The notes below the pieces were generated by a model. That model worked only from the letters and a program-made list of their open reading frames with translations. It was not told the origin of the DNA and did not search any database. Positions 33,676 to 45,232 of a DNA stretch of 64,000 nt are shown here, piece after piece (within the stretch, counting starts at the first letter, position 1; each line of letters starts with the position of its first letter). The translations under genes were made by a program, and so were the position numbers. Source of the DNA: Byssochlamys sp. IMV 00236 (Eukaryota; Ascomycota; Eurotiomycetes; Eurotiales; Thermoascaceae); assembly GCA_001931875.2 (NCBI GenBank), contig MSJH02000792.1, forward strand, positions 274,734-338,733. The letters run 5' to 3'.

Positions 33676-35413
33676 ATGGCGCAAACTCAGCCTCACCAGT
33701 TCCCTTCACAACCTTTCTCTCCTCCGGTGTCTACACCATCGCCAGGCGCCGCTTCGCCAGTGAACGGGGGCGCTGTTCCACCTCCTCAGAAACGACAACG
33801 GCTCTCGCCCATGCCTCAGTCGCAATCTCCATACGCCTCTCCGAGTTTTGGAACACTTCACCTTCCTCAGAACCCTGCCCCTATGATGAATGGAACAAAT
33901 ATGAACGGCATGACGCCGACACAGATGCCTTCACAAGCACCGCCTCCAGTGGGCTCGATGGGACCGCCTTCGCGGCCGGTCGAGAAGACGACGGATGCCG
34001 CTGAGCTCACAGATGTGATAGCGTCGTCCGGTATCGATATGAAAGAGGAAGAAGCCTTCCTTACTCAAGAATATGCGGCTCCCGGTGCGCAGGCGCAGCA
34101 GAGACCACAACCGCCGCCGCTGAATATGTCCTTTACCTCCCAGGCGTCCACGCCGGGTACGATGACCCCGTCAGCCAGCTTCACCGATCTCTCTCAACAG
34201 AAACCACCTAGTGCGCCGGACTCATTCTATGCTGGAGAGCCAGCAGCCCCGGTCCCTGCTCCGTTCAAGGATCCCAATGAACCGACGCGCGAAGACACAC
34301 AGGCAGCTAGGCGGTCACAATATCACCTGCAGGATCCTTTTCTGCTTACGAAAGTTCTAGAGCAGAGGCTGCAGAAGCGCGGTTTTGAATTAGGTGTCCG
34401 TATACCAGCAGAAGGGTTGTTTCATCCCGTGCCTGGCCGGCCACAGCCAATCGAAGTTACGGGACCCGACGGGTCGTCTATTGTGCGTAAAGGCCAGACG
34501 ATTTTGAACCAGGAGGGCGCACCTCTGGTGGACATCTTGACGCTCATGTCCTTGTCATGCGAAGAACGACTACGGACTGTGGTTGATTACTCCGCGACGC
34601 TGGCAAGGAGCCGGCGTAACCATTCCCACGGCATAATACCAACTGAATGGAAGGAACTGGCTGTACCTGTTGGGGCGGACGATGAGAACGCGGTCGGCCC
34701 GAAAGCTGCCTCTCTCAAACGTACGGTACATCCGAAACCATCATAGCGTAATGATGCTAACAAGATCTACAGGTTCTCATCCAGAAAGTACAGACACCGT
34801 TACTAACCCACTCGCGGAAAAATACCGGAAGTTCATGGATAAGGATGTGTCGGTTGAGGAGATCCGTGCATCCAAGCGGGCCAAGCGCAGTGCAAGCGCC
34901 ATCCTAGGAGATAGTAGCAGAGCAGGTTCGGTGGATGTTCTGGCCTCAGGAGCAGCTACACCCACGGGTGAAAAGACGCCATCGTTTGATAAGAAGGGAT
35001 TAACCAAGAAAGAAGCGAAGAAGCAGTTGGATGCTCGAGCTAGCGAAGCTCAACAGCACCAACAGTCCATTGAAACTGCCCGAATGGCTACCAACAACAT
35101 GCTGTCGGGTAACCCCTTTGGCAGAAAGAAGACATATTCATGGCTCAACAAAGGCCCATCTGCGGGCAGCGGGTTTTCTACTCCACGGACGCAGCCAGCA
35201 ACGCCTGGCGCTGGGGGCGACAAGGGCAGCCGGTCCGGTGATACGGGCGCAGCGACTGCCACCAAGCGGCTTGGGGACTGGCGGGAAGACAAGGAAAAAG
35301 GCGCAGGTATCCAAGTGCGGGATATCCTGTTCATGCTGGAACTGGACGGGCGAGGTACGCGGCACGTCCAAAAGGCCTACTCAAAGGATGTCAAAGAGGA
35401 TCGACTCGAGTAA
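33676..35413 (+). CDS. taf4: TFIID subunit TAF4
   Basis: Model: join(33676..34720,34773..35413), 561 aa. TAF4 is a histone-fold core subunit of TFIID that pairs with TAF12. The first 200 residues are Pro-, Gln- and Ser-rich. The histone-fold/TAF4 homology region begins near DPFLLTKVLEQRLQKRGFEL and includes LVDILTLMSLSCEERLRTVVDYSATLARSR. The short intron has a GATGCTAACAAG branch and rejoins LKR to SHPESTDTVTNPL. The C-terminal part carries KKEAKKQLDARASEAQQHQQ, GNPFGRKKTYSWLNKG and ends VRDILFMLELDGRGTRHVQKAY, the conserved C-terminal block. The ATG at 33676 was taken as the first in frame. Confidence 0.9.
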
Positions 35414-36548
35414 TCGATCCAGCAGGATTTTAATATATTTCTTTTACCTGGATTTTATGTGTTGTCTCTGAGAGGCAGCGGCGCTCAAGAGTGCCGCTTG
35501 CTGAATTTCGCATGGCTGCTGCGTGGGATCATGGTTTGAGGCGTTGCGGCAGACTGTTTGTCAGGGACCATCATCTTTGTTCTTCCTTATGGTCTGTATA
35601 TTTTCCACGGCGGTCGGCGCCCAGTTTCTTCGTGCGGAATCTCTTTTACTTTTTTTTTGAGTATGGCGAGAAGATCCCTCCGGATGGATGTCGGTCAGCG
35701 CAGCCCAGGAGATCCTGGTTCTGCTGCCATTTGAGGGGTTTTCGGGTCGACATTATGAGTCGATGATACGAGTTACACTGCGCTTCCTGTAGCGAAACAG
35801 GTATACCCTACTCTACGGAATATCTACTAGCTATGACTATTGGTAGTCCGATAATTGGAGAGCATATCGACATCAAGTTCAACTGTGGTCATGTATAGAC
35901 CCGGATGGGGATCGTAGTAATCCGACATTTTTGTCGCATCTCTTTAAGGTACGATACTTGCCAGCGTGAAAGAGTCCTTAACCGCATAGCTGCTACCGTG
36001 TAAAGATGAATCTGATCTCTCCGAAGTGCTACGGGCCGCTTTTGAAGTCCGCGGCGGGGGGATACGAGCGATATCGGGAATGGTGCCACGCACGCAGCTT
36101 GGAAGCGCAATTTCAGGGACGTCTTGGGACAAGTCGATATAGTGGAACAAAGTCCTTGATGATTCTTTATTCCTCCAGAGTGTCGACGATATGTGATCAC
36201 GAAGCGTGATCAAGATCCAGCTAGTGCTGATTTTGACACTTTGCTCCATGTAGCAATGACGGGGATTATCATACATACCATGTGGCTGAGAGAGCACGAC
36301 CCTTTTGTGACCATGTTAGGAACATTCTTTCGAATGCCTTGGAGATCACAGATCGAGGAATGGATTATTGCAGCCATCAAAAAAAAAAAAAGAAAAGGAG
36401 TCGCGCAAATGATGTGAGAAAACGGTTCCAGCCCCGTCTGACCGCGGCGTCGTCCGTATGGGAACAATGGCGATGCAAGATGGAGGGACTGACTTTTTCT
36501 AATTAAAAGACTTCCTTGTCCGGAGGGGTTCGGGGCATGACATCGACC

Positions 36549-36565
36549 CTCTTGAAATTCAAGAG
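36549..36565. repeat. 17-nt palindrome
   Basis: CTCTTGAAATTCAAGAG is a perfect palindrome around a central A. Flanking CGAC and GTCG can extend the hairpin with a small bulge. Confidence 0.7.
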
Positions 36566-37188
36566 TCGCGGTGACGTTGCCACCGACGGCGGTTTCTTTT
36601 CGAATAATGGTTCCTGTCTGTAACTATCCAGAGAATTCTTTGCCAGAGAACAACAACACTACCTCATCGCACAGAGAGTAGAAGAGTATCTAGAGCAGAG
36701 CAGGAGAGCACCATAGACTCGTTTCTTGGTGGTATGGCGCGGTGTACAGAGCCCCCCAGGGCACACTGAGTCTGCCCAAGTCTCATCCTCAAATCTCTCG
36801 CGGAGTCTGGACCGCAAGTAGAGAGCGTCTCCGTTAGTCACTACTATTTGTATGGTAACTAGTCAATATGGCCTCGGGAAGATCGCCCTTTTCCCCCAGC
36901 CCAGAGGACGAAGGAAATCGATGAAATGGAAGGCAGCTGAGGCGTAGATCAACGTGGTGACGGTGTCTGTGTGTTCTGATATCCTCGTAGCCGAACGAAA
37001 CCACAGTCAGCGGCGTCGCCCCGTCCCCCATCCTATCCCATCGCATCCTATCGTCTCCATCCCCATCATCCGCGAGCGCCTCGTTTAGTCTTCTTTCCCC
37101 CGGCTGCTTCTTCCATCTTTCGTTGCAACGTCGTTCATCCCGTACACGTCCTCGAGCATCGCTTCTTGATCCTGGGTTTCCTGATCAG

Positions 37189-37239
37189 ATGCCTCCTTCA
37201 CGGTCAATGGTGGTTCCATTCATCATCTCGGCCCGCTGA
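37189..37239 (+). other. upstream ORF in the LAMMER kinase leader
   Basis: ATG to TGA encodes 16 residues, MPPSRSMVVPFIISAR, 278 nt before the kinase ATG. If the leader includes it, it could lower translation of the main frame. Whether it lies in the transcript is inferred from the CT-rich context only. Confidence 0.4.
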
Positions 37240-37517
37240 AGGAAACGAGACTGGTTGAACGCCGACCGATCGATTATTACCTCGTCATCCGGACGTCTCC
37301 CACGTTTCCACTGCCCAGAAGAACCCCTCGATCGCATCCCTGAACACCTCCAAAACCCGTCGTGAAGACGAGTCTTGTCTCGACGGGCAATTCTCCCTCT
37401 CGGAAGTCGCCTCGTGCTGGTGGCTGACTCGCTCCGCGCAACTCACCTCCGTCTTTCGTCCCTCCACAACCTCAGCCTTCGTCGCTCGTCCAGACGCCCA
37501 GGTCTGGCAGTCCCGTC

Positions 37518-39809
37518 ATGTCGACTCCGTCGACAGCCACTGCGACACATCCTTCGCATCATCAACATTATGGGTATCCGCATCACCAAGCATCGTACCA
37601 GACCAACGGTTCATACCCTTCAGCTACGACAACAACAGGGACTTCTCGCCTAGCCAACCCGTACACATATCCCGCCAACACGCCAACTACAACCCTTCCC
37701 TATCCTCAATCGAAGCCTCCAGTACCCTCCACGACGGGGACCATGTCCTCTTATCCAAATAACAACGCTCCGAGCACTGTTCGGGTCCCCCGGAGGAAGA
37801 AGCCCGACTGGGGCGAGTTCTATAAGAACGGGTTGCCAAAGGAGGTGATCGTCATCGATGACACTCCTACTCCTGAGCCGCATGAGGAAGACCCCTATCC
37901 GCCGGCCGGCCCTTCTACAGCCACGGCCACGGGTGGGATGACCGTTCAGCCCGCAGGTAAGAAAAGACGGACTGGTGTCGAGACCGCGTATGATCTGGGG
38001 TACTACGATCGCCCATCGTTCTCGATCAATCCCCAGCACTACGGAGAGGATTCATCTGGAACATCCATCTCCACTGATCGAACCACATCTCTGCACACTA
38101 CGGCACCCACATCGCTTGGATCTCATGGCAGTTCAGGCGCGAGCAACGGTGTGGTTTATGAAGATGCGAATGTGGGCCAGAAACGAAAGCGGGTGACCAC
38201 ACGAAAGTCTGCTCGCGACGAGCAAAAGCGCCGGGAACTCGAGACGGCTGGAGATGCGTTCCTCAACTACATACCTCCAAAGAAGCCACCTATCAAAGCG
38301 AAGGACGTGCCAGTTCCGGTAGTCCGCGACGTAAGTGACCAGATTAACCATCGCGAGGACTCACGACCGATCATGCTAATGCGCCTGTACAGTACACCTA
38401 TTCAAAGCACCAAAAAGTTGATGATGACGATGGTCACTACATTGTGACGCCGGATACGGATTTGACGGATAGATGTAAGCTACCCCGTAATTCAGTGGGC
38501 ATCGAAATACTGCATGCCATGGGGAAAGAGCTAACAGCATCTTTTACAGATTCGATTATCAGGTTGCTCGGCCAGGGAACATTTGGCAAAGTGGTCGAGG
38601 CCTACGATAAGCAAAAGAAGACTCGATGCGCAGTCAAGATTATCCGCTCGGTACAGAAATACCGAGACGCATCCAGGATCGAGCTTCGAGTTTTGTCGAC
38701 ATTGTCTTCGAATGACAAGACCAACCGTAACAAATGTATTCACTTGCGAGACTGCTTCGATTTCCGAAACCATATCTGCATCGTCACGGATCTCTTGGGA
38801 CAGAGTGTCTTTGATTTCTTGAAAGGCAACGGTTTCGTCCCATTCCCCAGCAGTCAGATCCAGAACTTCGCTCGACAACTATTTACCAGCGTGGCTTGTA
38901 AGTTGCAATGACAGCCAGAATCGTTTCCGGTGGCTCCAGACTGACAAATATGCAGTTCTTCATGACCTGAACCTGATCCACACAGACTTGAAACCGGAGA
39001 ACATTCTGCTTGTGAACAACGCGTACCAGACATTCACGTATAACAGAACCATCCCCTCGTCCTCTCACACCACTTCAAGGAACGCCCGACAAAGACGTGT
39101 ACTGCTGGACAGTGAGATCCGCCTCATCGATTTCGGATCCGCGACCTTTGACGATGAATACCATTCCTCAGTCGTCTCCACCAGGCATTACCGTGCGCCT
39201 GAGATCATACTGAATCTGGGATGGAGCTTTCCTTGTGATATCTGGAGTATCGGTTGTATTCTCGTGGAGTTCTTCACTGGGGATGCTCTCTTCCAGACCC
39301 ATGATAATCTCGAGCATCTTGCTATGATGGAGGCCGTCTGCGGAGGCAAGATCGATACTAAACTTGTCAAGCAAGTCCAGCAGGGCGGACGAGGCAACAG
39401 CCAGAATCAAGCGGCCAAGTAAGTTGCGCATGATTTCCGTTCGCTTTTCGCGTCGATACTGACATTTCCAGATATTTCAACCGCAATAAGCTTGACTATC
39501 CGAACGAGGAGACGACGAGGCAATCACGGAAGTATGTGAAGGCCATGAAACAGCTTTCGGTAAGTTGCCTGTCGTTCACGATTGGCTTGTTCAATTACTA
39601 ACGTCATCTAGGAATTCATTCCATCGAATACGCCTTTTAACAGACAATTCCTCGACCTCCTCCAGCGGATTTTTGTATATGACCCCAAGAACCGCATCAC
39701 TGCCAAGCAGGCTCTCAAGCATCCGTGGTTCAAAGAAACTATCATCGATGATGGCACGGAGGCGTTGCGCATTGGTCAACAACTGCAACGCAACGCCCAG
39801 CGAGGTTAG
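37518..39809 (+). CDS. lkhA: LAMMER/CLK dual-specificity protein kinase
   Basis: Model: join(37518..38330,38393..38474,38550..38897,38956..39418,39472..39559,39612..39809), 663 aa. LAMMER kinases phosphorylate SR-type splicing proteins; the A. nidulans orthologue LkhA affects cell cycle and development. About 295 N-terminal residues are Ser/Thr/Pro-rich and carry basic patches ([34 protein letters not shown]). The kinase domain starts [20 protein letters not shown] (299 on), with CAVKII, the catalytic loop HTDLKPEN (423-430), IDFGSATF (472-479) and the activation loop [10 protein letters not shown]. The family signature reads [12 protein letters not shown] (534-545), so the final Arg of LAMMER is Ala. 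[13 protein letters not shown] insert follows. All six exons join in phase. Confidence 0.94.
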
Positions 39810-41216
39810 ATATGATTTGGCCTCGCTGGTCCATCATTTCATATCATACACATTATGTTTATTCCGGCTATCTAATTTGTGACGGCAACAATTTCCGCTT
39901 GCAGTGATGTTCCCGGTTACTGTTCCGTCTGCGGAGGTAGCATTATGTATACCTATCGATAGAGAGTTTCTGGATATCGAGCTATATTCCAGCAAGAGTG
40001 CTACTGTCTGTGCTGCTGCTGATGACGTTTATGGATGGATCGTGTGGGAAGCTACTGTGTTGCACCACAGTAAGGACGGTAATACTGGAATGCTGGAGCA
40101 GGCGATATGGACTGGCGTGTGGGGGGCACTGCTCGCGATGGTGGGTGTAATGGGACATGGTTTTCTTCTTCTTTTTCGCAAAGTACAAAGAAAACAAAAG
40201 GAGCGGGGTCTTGAAGTTTCCAAGACCTCAAAACTGGCGTGGATTTAGGGTGTGGATTGATTGCTCTTTATTTTACCCATCTCTGCAGCACTGTTGTTGT
40301 TTTTTTTTCCTTTCTTTTTCACTTTTATGCCCTACTCGTTGTCTACTTCTATATTTACGGGTTCGGCGATTACGATATGGTACAGGTTGTTACATTCTTG
40401 CATAGTACTTTTTGCCAGTGTTCTCCTCGAATCAAATGTTCGAGGCAGAAGCCATGGTTCAGATGGTTAATGTTATTTTCGGACTTGCGTCTGCATATGT
40501 TGGGCTTCGTCTTGAAGATGAGCCTTGCTGATTTGACTATCACATCCTGGTCCTCCAACAGTATGATTTTGGCTGTCTTCTAGTTCTATTACTATTCCAG
40601 ATGACCCGAAGATTGTTATCTGTTCTCCATATGCTACCTATATAGATGAGCCCTGTCTTTCCAGGAGTCTGCATGCTGCTTTAGAAGGTCATTCGCTGAG
40701 CACTCTAGGTGTACCTGAGAAGGTGCCTGTGCCTGAAACCGTGATGCTAGTTTTAAAAGAATGCGCATTTCCATGATGAATTGCCCATCGCATGAGGCAT
40801 TGACGTCACAAAAGAGAATTTGATCTCCTATGCCAGGCAGCTACGATGGGTATAAATAACAATTATTTCGACTATTGCTTCTCTTATAGTACTATGAACA
40901 TGTAAAAAGCTGATCTAGGCAGCGATTATCATTCTGATTAACCTTCGGGAAGTTGAAGTCGCCGTGGAACTGGCTGAATAAGCACGTCTATCCACAAGCC
41001 ACCACGATCGATCGATCGATCACTCACGGAATTGGGTTGTCAATTAACTTCAACCCTCTGATACAGATTCTCAGGTTCTGGGTATGCGAATAAGAGTATA
41101 CACTCGAATCCATAATTTTCCTATTTTCATCCACTCACTAGGTAGTAACAACACATACCTGAACCTTTCTTATTCCTTGATTGACCCCAGTACTACCTAC
41201 CTAGTTAACCACAACA
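39810..41216. other. intergenic, kinase 3' side / AtaL-like gene promoter
   Basis: No gene is supported. A T-rich tract near 40300-40320 and a GATC tetranucleotide run at 41005-41021 are visible. Frames at 39904-40248 and 40239-40583 have no recognisable domain. Confidence 0.45.
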
Positions 41217-41871
41217 ATGGTAGTCATCTACGTCTCAACCACTCACCCCGTCAATCCTCCCGAAAAAGCCAGTGACATTCTCACGCACGATGAACTATGG
41301 GCCGCTCTAGTGGCCAAAGCGCGCCATCCAGAAGAATTCGTCGCGGCGATCGAGACGTCGCGGATCGTCAGGGAAGATGCGACCGGGTTGACGAGAGCGG
41401 TCCTCTTCAAGGGCGAGTTAGGTAAGGGAGGAGAAGTCGAGGAGGAGATTAAGTATTTTGGGAAGATGAAGGTGGGTTTCTCCCCCTCTTTTCTTTTATT
41501 ATATAATTCATCTCCGCGTCTGCCTCGATAGATGACAAGAGACGGCGCATCTCTTGCCATGTAACAATAGTAAAGAAAGAAAGGACTTGGGGCAACTAAC
41601 AATGTATACTATTGATATGATATTACAGATCGATTTCGCAGTTCCTAAAACAGGACAATTCGTGCAGAACATCATCTGTGTCTCATCTACCGGTGCGCCG
41701 GAAGAGTTATTCTTGACCTTCACTTTCCACTGGCCGCATCCCGATGTGGCGGAGGGAAGTGAGGAGGCCAAGAAGCTGGAAGAGAAGTACTGGGCGATGA
41801 GCAGACAGGTTGTTCCGCATACCATTGAGACTGCAAGGAAGATGAAGGCTGAAGGGAGGTTGGGGTTATGA
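41217..41871 (+). CDS. AtaL-like SRPBCC protein (DUF1857)
   Basis: Model: join(41217..41471,41629..41871), 165 aa. It is a small soluble protein of the DUF1857/AtaL family, which has the START-like SRPBCC fold with a hydrophobic ligand cavity. AtaL is known by name from the acetylaranotin cluster of A. terreus, but its role is unclear. The N-terminus VIYVSTTHPVNPP leads into LTHDELWAALVAKARHPEEF, as in the family. The second exon has IDFAVPKTGQFVQNIICVSS, then ELFLTFTFHWPHPDV, and closes with a C-terminal helix YWAMSRQVVPHTIETARKM. The 157-nt intron has a GTGGGT donor and an ATTACAG acceptor with the junction in phase. No biosynthetic cluster surrounds it. Confidence 0.8.
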
Positions 41872-43359
41872 GTTGATTAGGTAGTTGCTTGGTTACGTTA
41901 TGGGGGAGGTTGAGCGTTGCGACTGTTACTTAGCATGAGCAAAGTACAGTAGTTATATATGGAGTAGGTTAAATAATTAGTCGATAATAATTGAGACAAC
42001 CCCAACAGCTCAGCCCTACAAGGGTAGTAGTAACTGTCCCGCAGATGAGACCGGCGCAGAGAGATCAGCGCACCGCCCCTACTTATATCTCTGCTCCAGG
42101 ATCCGGCCCGTTTATTGTTTCCGTTTTCTGATACTCACCGTGGTGGAGAGAGAAGCTTAATTGATATTCCCTAGGGCCTGCAGGGACCTAAACAAAGAAA
42201 AGACTGGAGCCGGAAAAGATATTTCGCTTGAAGTGCCGGCAGTTTCGCGCAACTGTAATAATGCCAACTAACTAGTTAGCTATTCCAATACGATATCACA
42301 CTTAATATTTCTAAAATATCTATTAGAGATATAAAAGAGAACCAAGAAGAAATATTTTATCTTTAAAACAGACCCAAAAAGGGATCTCGGAGTGACGAAG
42401 CGTGACGACTCAATCTAGCGCGCTCTCAGCCACTACTTACGCTTGCGCGCTAAGAAACTTGCAGTCTTACGTGGACGAGCTCTAGGTATCCACTGCGCTT
42501 ATATAGTCTCTGGAATAAAGTTATTTTTGGGCTTTCCGGACAAGAAGAAAAAAGGTAATGAATGAATGAATAGTGGCGATGATTTTTGATTCGACTCGAT
42601 TAGATTTTGGTTTTGATTTTGGTTTTGGTAGGTAACTATTAAGGACCATGACGATCCGGATCGAGCATCGATAAGATAGTATAATATGTACTTGGTCACT
42701 GTATTTATTATATTCGCTAATTTAGATACTCTTACCGTTTATAATGACTATAAAGAGCCAAACCAACACGATGTAGATCTCCTAAGCTATTCGCAATAAA
42801 AATGCACTTCTGTTCCTGCAGACAAGCCGATCGATTATCCCCGTCAGCCAATACTTACTTATCCCAGCCGGCTCTCTCCGTTGGCGATACAGCCCAAGTC
42901 CGCGTAGTCCCTCAGGAACCAACCATTAGTTACAAGGATTGGATTCGTCATCCGGCAGTGCCAATTAATGGACACGGGGGGCGCATGCGTTTCCTTAATT
43001 TAGTAGTCGACAACAGTTGGAGGTGTTTCCCCAAGGTAAAGTTCTGGATGAGCTAGTGCTGTGGTCTAGACAGAAGATCTCTTCTAGCTTACTTACTTAC
43101 TACCATACAAGGCTTTTTAATTCATAGTGCCACTGATTCCGTATTCATTCCACTTTGTCTCTGTCTTTGATCTTCTTGTTTTTGATGCCTATAAGGCGGT
43201 GAGCTGTTGTCTTATGTGTTGTATGAGTTGACAGGGTTGTCTTTGTTTATCCTGTCTTTCGCTTTTACACCTCACACTCGCTTCTCAGAGCTCGCACAAA
43301 TACTTTTACCATCATCGATTTTCATTTAAAAAAGTCCTGTTACTGTGAAATCTATCAAA
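41872..43359. other. intergenic with an AT-rich patch
   Basis: No gene is supported. At 42290-42370 the sequence is strongly AT-rich (TTAATATTTCTAAAATATCT and similar), set in GC-normal flanks, and may be remains of a repeat. A TTTTGGTTTTGATTTTGG stretch lies near 42605. The last 250 nt is the promoter and CT/TT-rich leader of the surface protein. Confidence 0.45.
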
Positions 43360-44289
43360 ATGCATAAGGAAAAGTTGGCTGTTATCCTGGCTTTGGCTGC
43401 TATTGTCATGGCATGGCCTTTTCGTCTCCCAATCTCTCTGCAGCCTATCGTGGAACTGTCTCTTCCAGGAGTGGGCCACGTCCTATCTGAAGGACAGAAT
43501 CACGAAATCCAACACGTCAAGAGAGATGCCGAGAAAGATGCCCATCACGGTGTTATTCTTTCAAAGCTCATAGAGATTCGCGCCGAGACTGATACCACGA
43601 CTGATACTACCTCAGCGACTACAGACACTGCGACAACTGCGACATCGACCTCAAACACTGCAACTACTACGTCTGATACAACCGCTACCTCTACTACCAC
43701 ATCTGAGACATCGTCCACTACTGCGTCGACTGCCACTTCTACCACTGCAACCACTACAAGCAGCACGTCCACATCAGCATCGAGTACTACCACCGCATCC
43801 ACATCGTCCAGCACGGCAACGACCACTTCCTCCTCAACATCTTCCACTACATCATCTACTTCCTCCTGTGCCCCCTCGGCAACAAGCAGTTCCTGTGTAG
43901 CTCTCAGAAAATTCAATCATGACGGCATCGTCCGTGCAATCGCCGTCTTCTGCTCACTGGCTGGTGTCGGCCTCATTTTTATCCTCTGGCGCTACATCAA
44001 GAGGAGAAAAGAGCAGAATCGTCAAAAGCAAAACCGGATCAGCCAGAACAGCGACAATTCGACTGCCTCGACGGAGTTTCTGACCGGTGAAGGAAGGGTC
44101 ATGTCGCCCGCAGATAAGCAGCGGTACAGGGAGTCACTCATGTTCATGGATCAGCGGTCGTCGACTGCTTTCGACTCGCGACGCAATAGTAAAAATATCT
44201 TAGTGGTCTCACCGCTGGCGAAAGAAGAGTCTACGGATCCCGCGAATACGGACATTGCGCTGGAGCCGATGCGTCCTGCCCACATTTAA
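43360..44289 (+). CDS. Ser/Thr-rich single-pass cell-surface membrane protein
   Basis: Single-exon gene of 309 aa; the family is not recognised by sequence. The layout is clear. A signal peptide covers about residues 1-19 (KLAVILALAAIVMAWP). A dibasic KR at 54-55 could be cut by a Kex2-like protease. Residues 78-179 are almost all Thr, Ser, Ala and Asp, and would be heavily O-mannosylated. A transmembrane helix lies at about 190-213 (VRAIAVFCSLAGVGLIFILW), followed by the stop-transfer RYIKRRKEQNRQKQ and a cytosolic tail of about 95 residues. This matches wall-stress sensors of the Mid2/Wsc type in outline, but the cysteine-rich WSC domain is absent and only two Cys sit before the helix. The ATG at 43360 was used because the frame upstream has no other ATG. 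Confidence 0.75.
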   Translation: MHKEKLAVILALAAIVMAWPFRLPISLQPIVELSLPGVGHVLSEGQNHEIQHVKRDAEKDAHHGVILSKLIEIRAETDTTTDTTSATTDTATTATSTSNTATTTSDTTATSTTTSETSSTTASTATSTTATTTSSTSTSASSTTTASTSSSTATTTSSSTSSTTSSTSSCAPSATSSSCVALRKFNHDGIVRAIAVFCSLAGVGLIFILWRYIKRRKEQNRQKQNRISQNSDNSTASTEFLTGEGRVMSPADKQRYRESLMFMDQRSSTAFDSRRNSKNILVVSPLAKEESTDPANTDIALEPMRPAHI

Positions 44290-45232
44290 AAGGAGTCTGA
44301 AGGAGTTGGGTTGATGCTTACGATGAACGTTTAGTTACGGACTTCACAGAAAGCGAGGGCAGAGTCTAAGGACACATGAATCACGGATACCGCACTGGAG
44401 CATACGCCCTGCGCATATTGAAGGAGTTCGAGGAGTTAGATCAAATTGTGATTTCCCCCCAGTTGATGCTTATGGAATGTTCTGGGATGGATGCATCTGC
44501 GAATGATGAACCTTTATAGGCGTATGTATGAGTACAAAATTTCTATCGGATTCTCTTCTTGTATGTATGTGTTGAGATCAAAAATCATGATTCTATTTTT
44601 ACTCTTCGGTCCTAAGTATGCGAGTCCTAGTACATACATACATGATACTTAAGTAGGGTGGAGTTGCATATGCATGAATAAATAAGTCCACCACACATTG
44701 TCGAATCCTTTAGCACGGAAGCAGAATCTGAATTGCTTGCTTGACTCTAGGTCCAGGGGGGATTTGATCCCATATTTACCATATCTCTAGCATATAAAGA
44801 ATCCAGTAGGTTTGATCCAATTCCATGCGGGAACCTGGTGTCACGGATGATTGTCTTCTTTGTACACCGACAGACATTATGCGCGTACTTTTGAGTAGTC
44901 TGATCGGACCACAGTGATATTATCTCGGCGAACACCAGCTGACTTACCCCGCGATAAACGATATCAAGAACCATGAAGTCCGATAAATTGCTTCCCTGTC
45001 TGAGATACATTGCACGTTGTAATTGGAAAATATTCGACCGGAAAGGTAAATAGAACTATATTCCCTTGTGTACCTGGATATAGACTTGCTAATCGAGAAG
45101 TTACGTAGCTACCTACTACTGTAGCAGATGCCTAACTGCATGCTCGACATAATCACCACATAACGTGCATCACACACAAAACACACGTCTATAGAAGACA
45201 ATATCCCTGAATCAATTGAATTAATTGAATCA
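44290..45232. other. intergenic upstream of the amidase
   Basis: No gene is supported. Short ACATAC-type repeats occur near 44633-44645. A minus-strand frame at 44747-45010 was considered and not supported. Confidence 0.45.

Larger units (their letters stand above)
35414..37517. other. intergenic and long leader of the LAMMER kinase
   Basis: About 2.1 kb. The last 500 nt (37000-37517) is CT-rich and likely a long 5' leader with at least one upstream open reading frame (listed separately). A 17-nt palindrome lies at 36549-36565. No coding gene is supported in the rest. Confidence 0.5.

Noticed and set aside
43545..43916. Minus-strand Val/Asp-rich frame
   Set aside because: It is the complement of the Thr/Ser tract of the surface protein, which produces Val/Asp codons by base composition alone.
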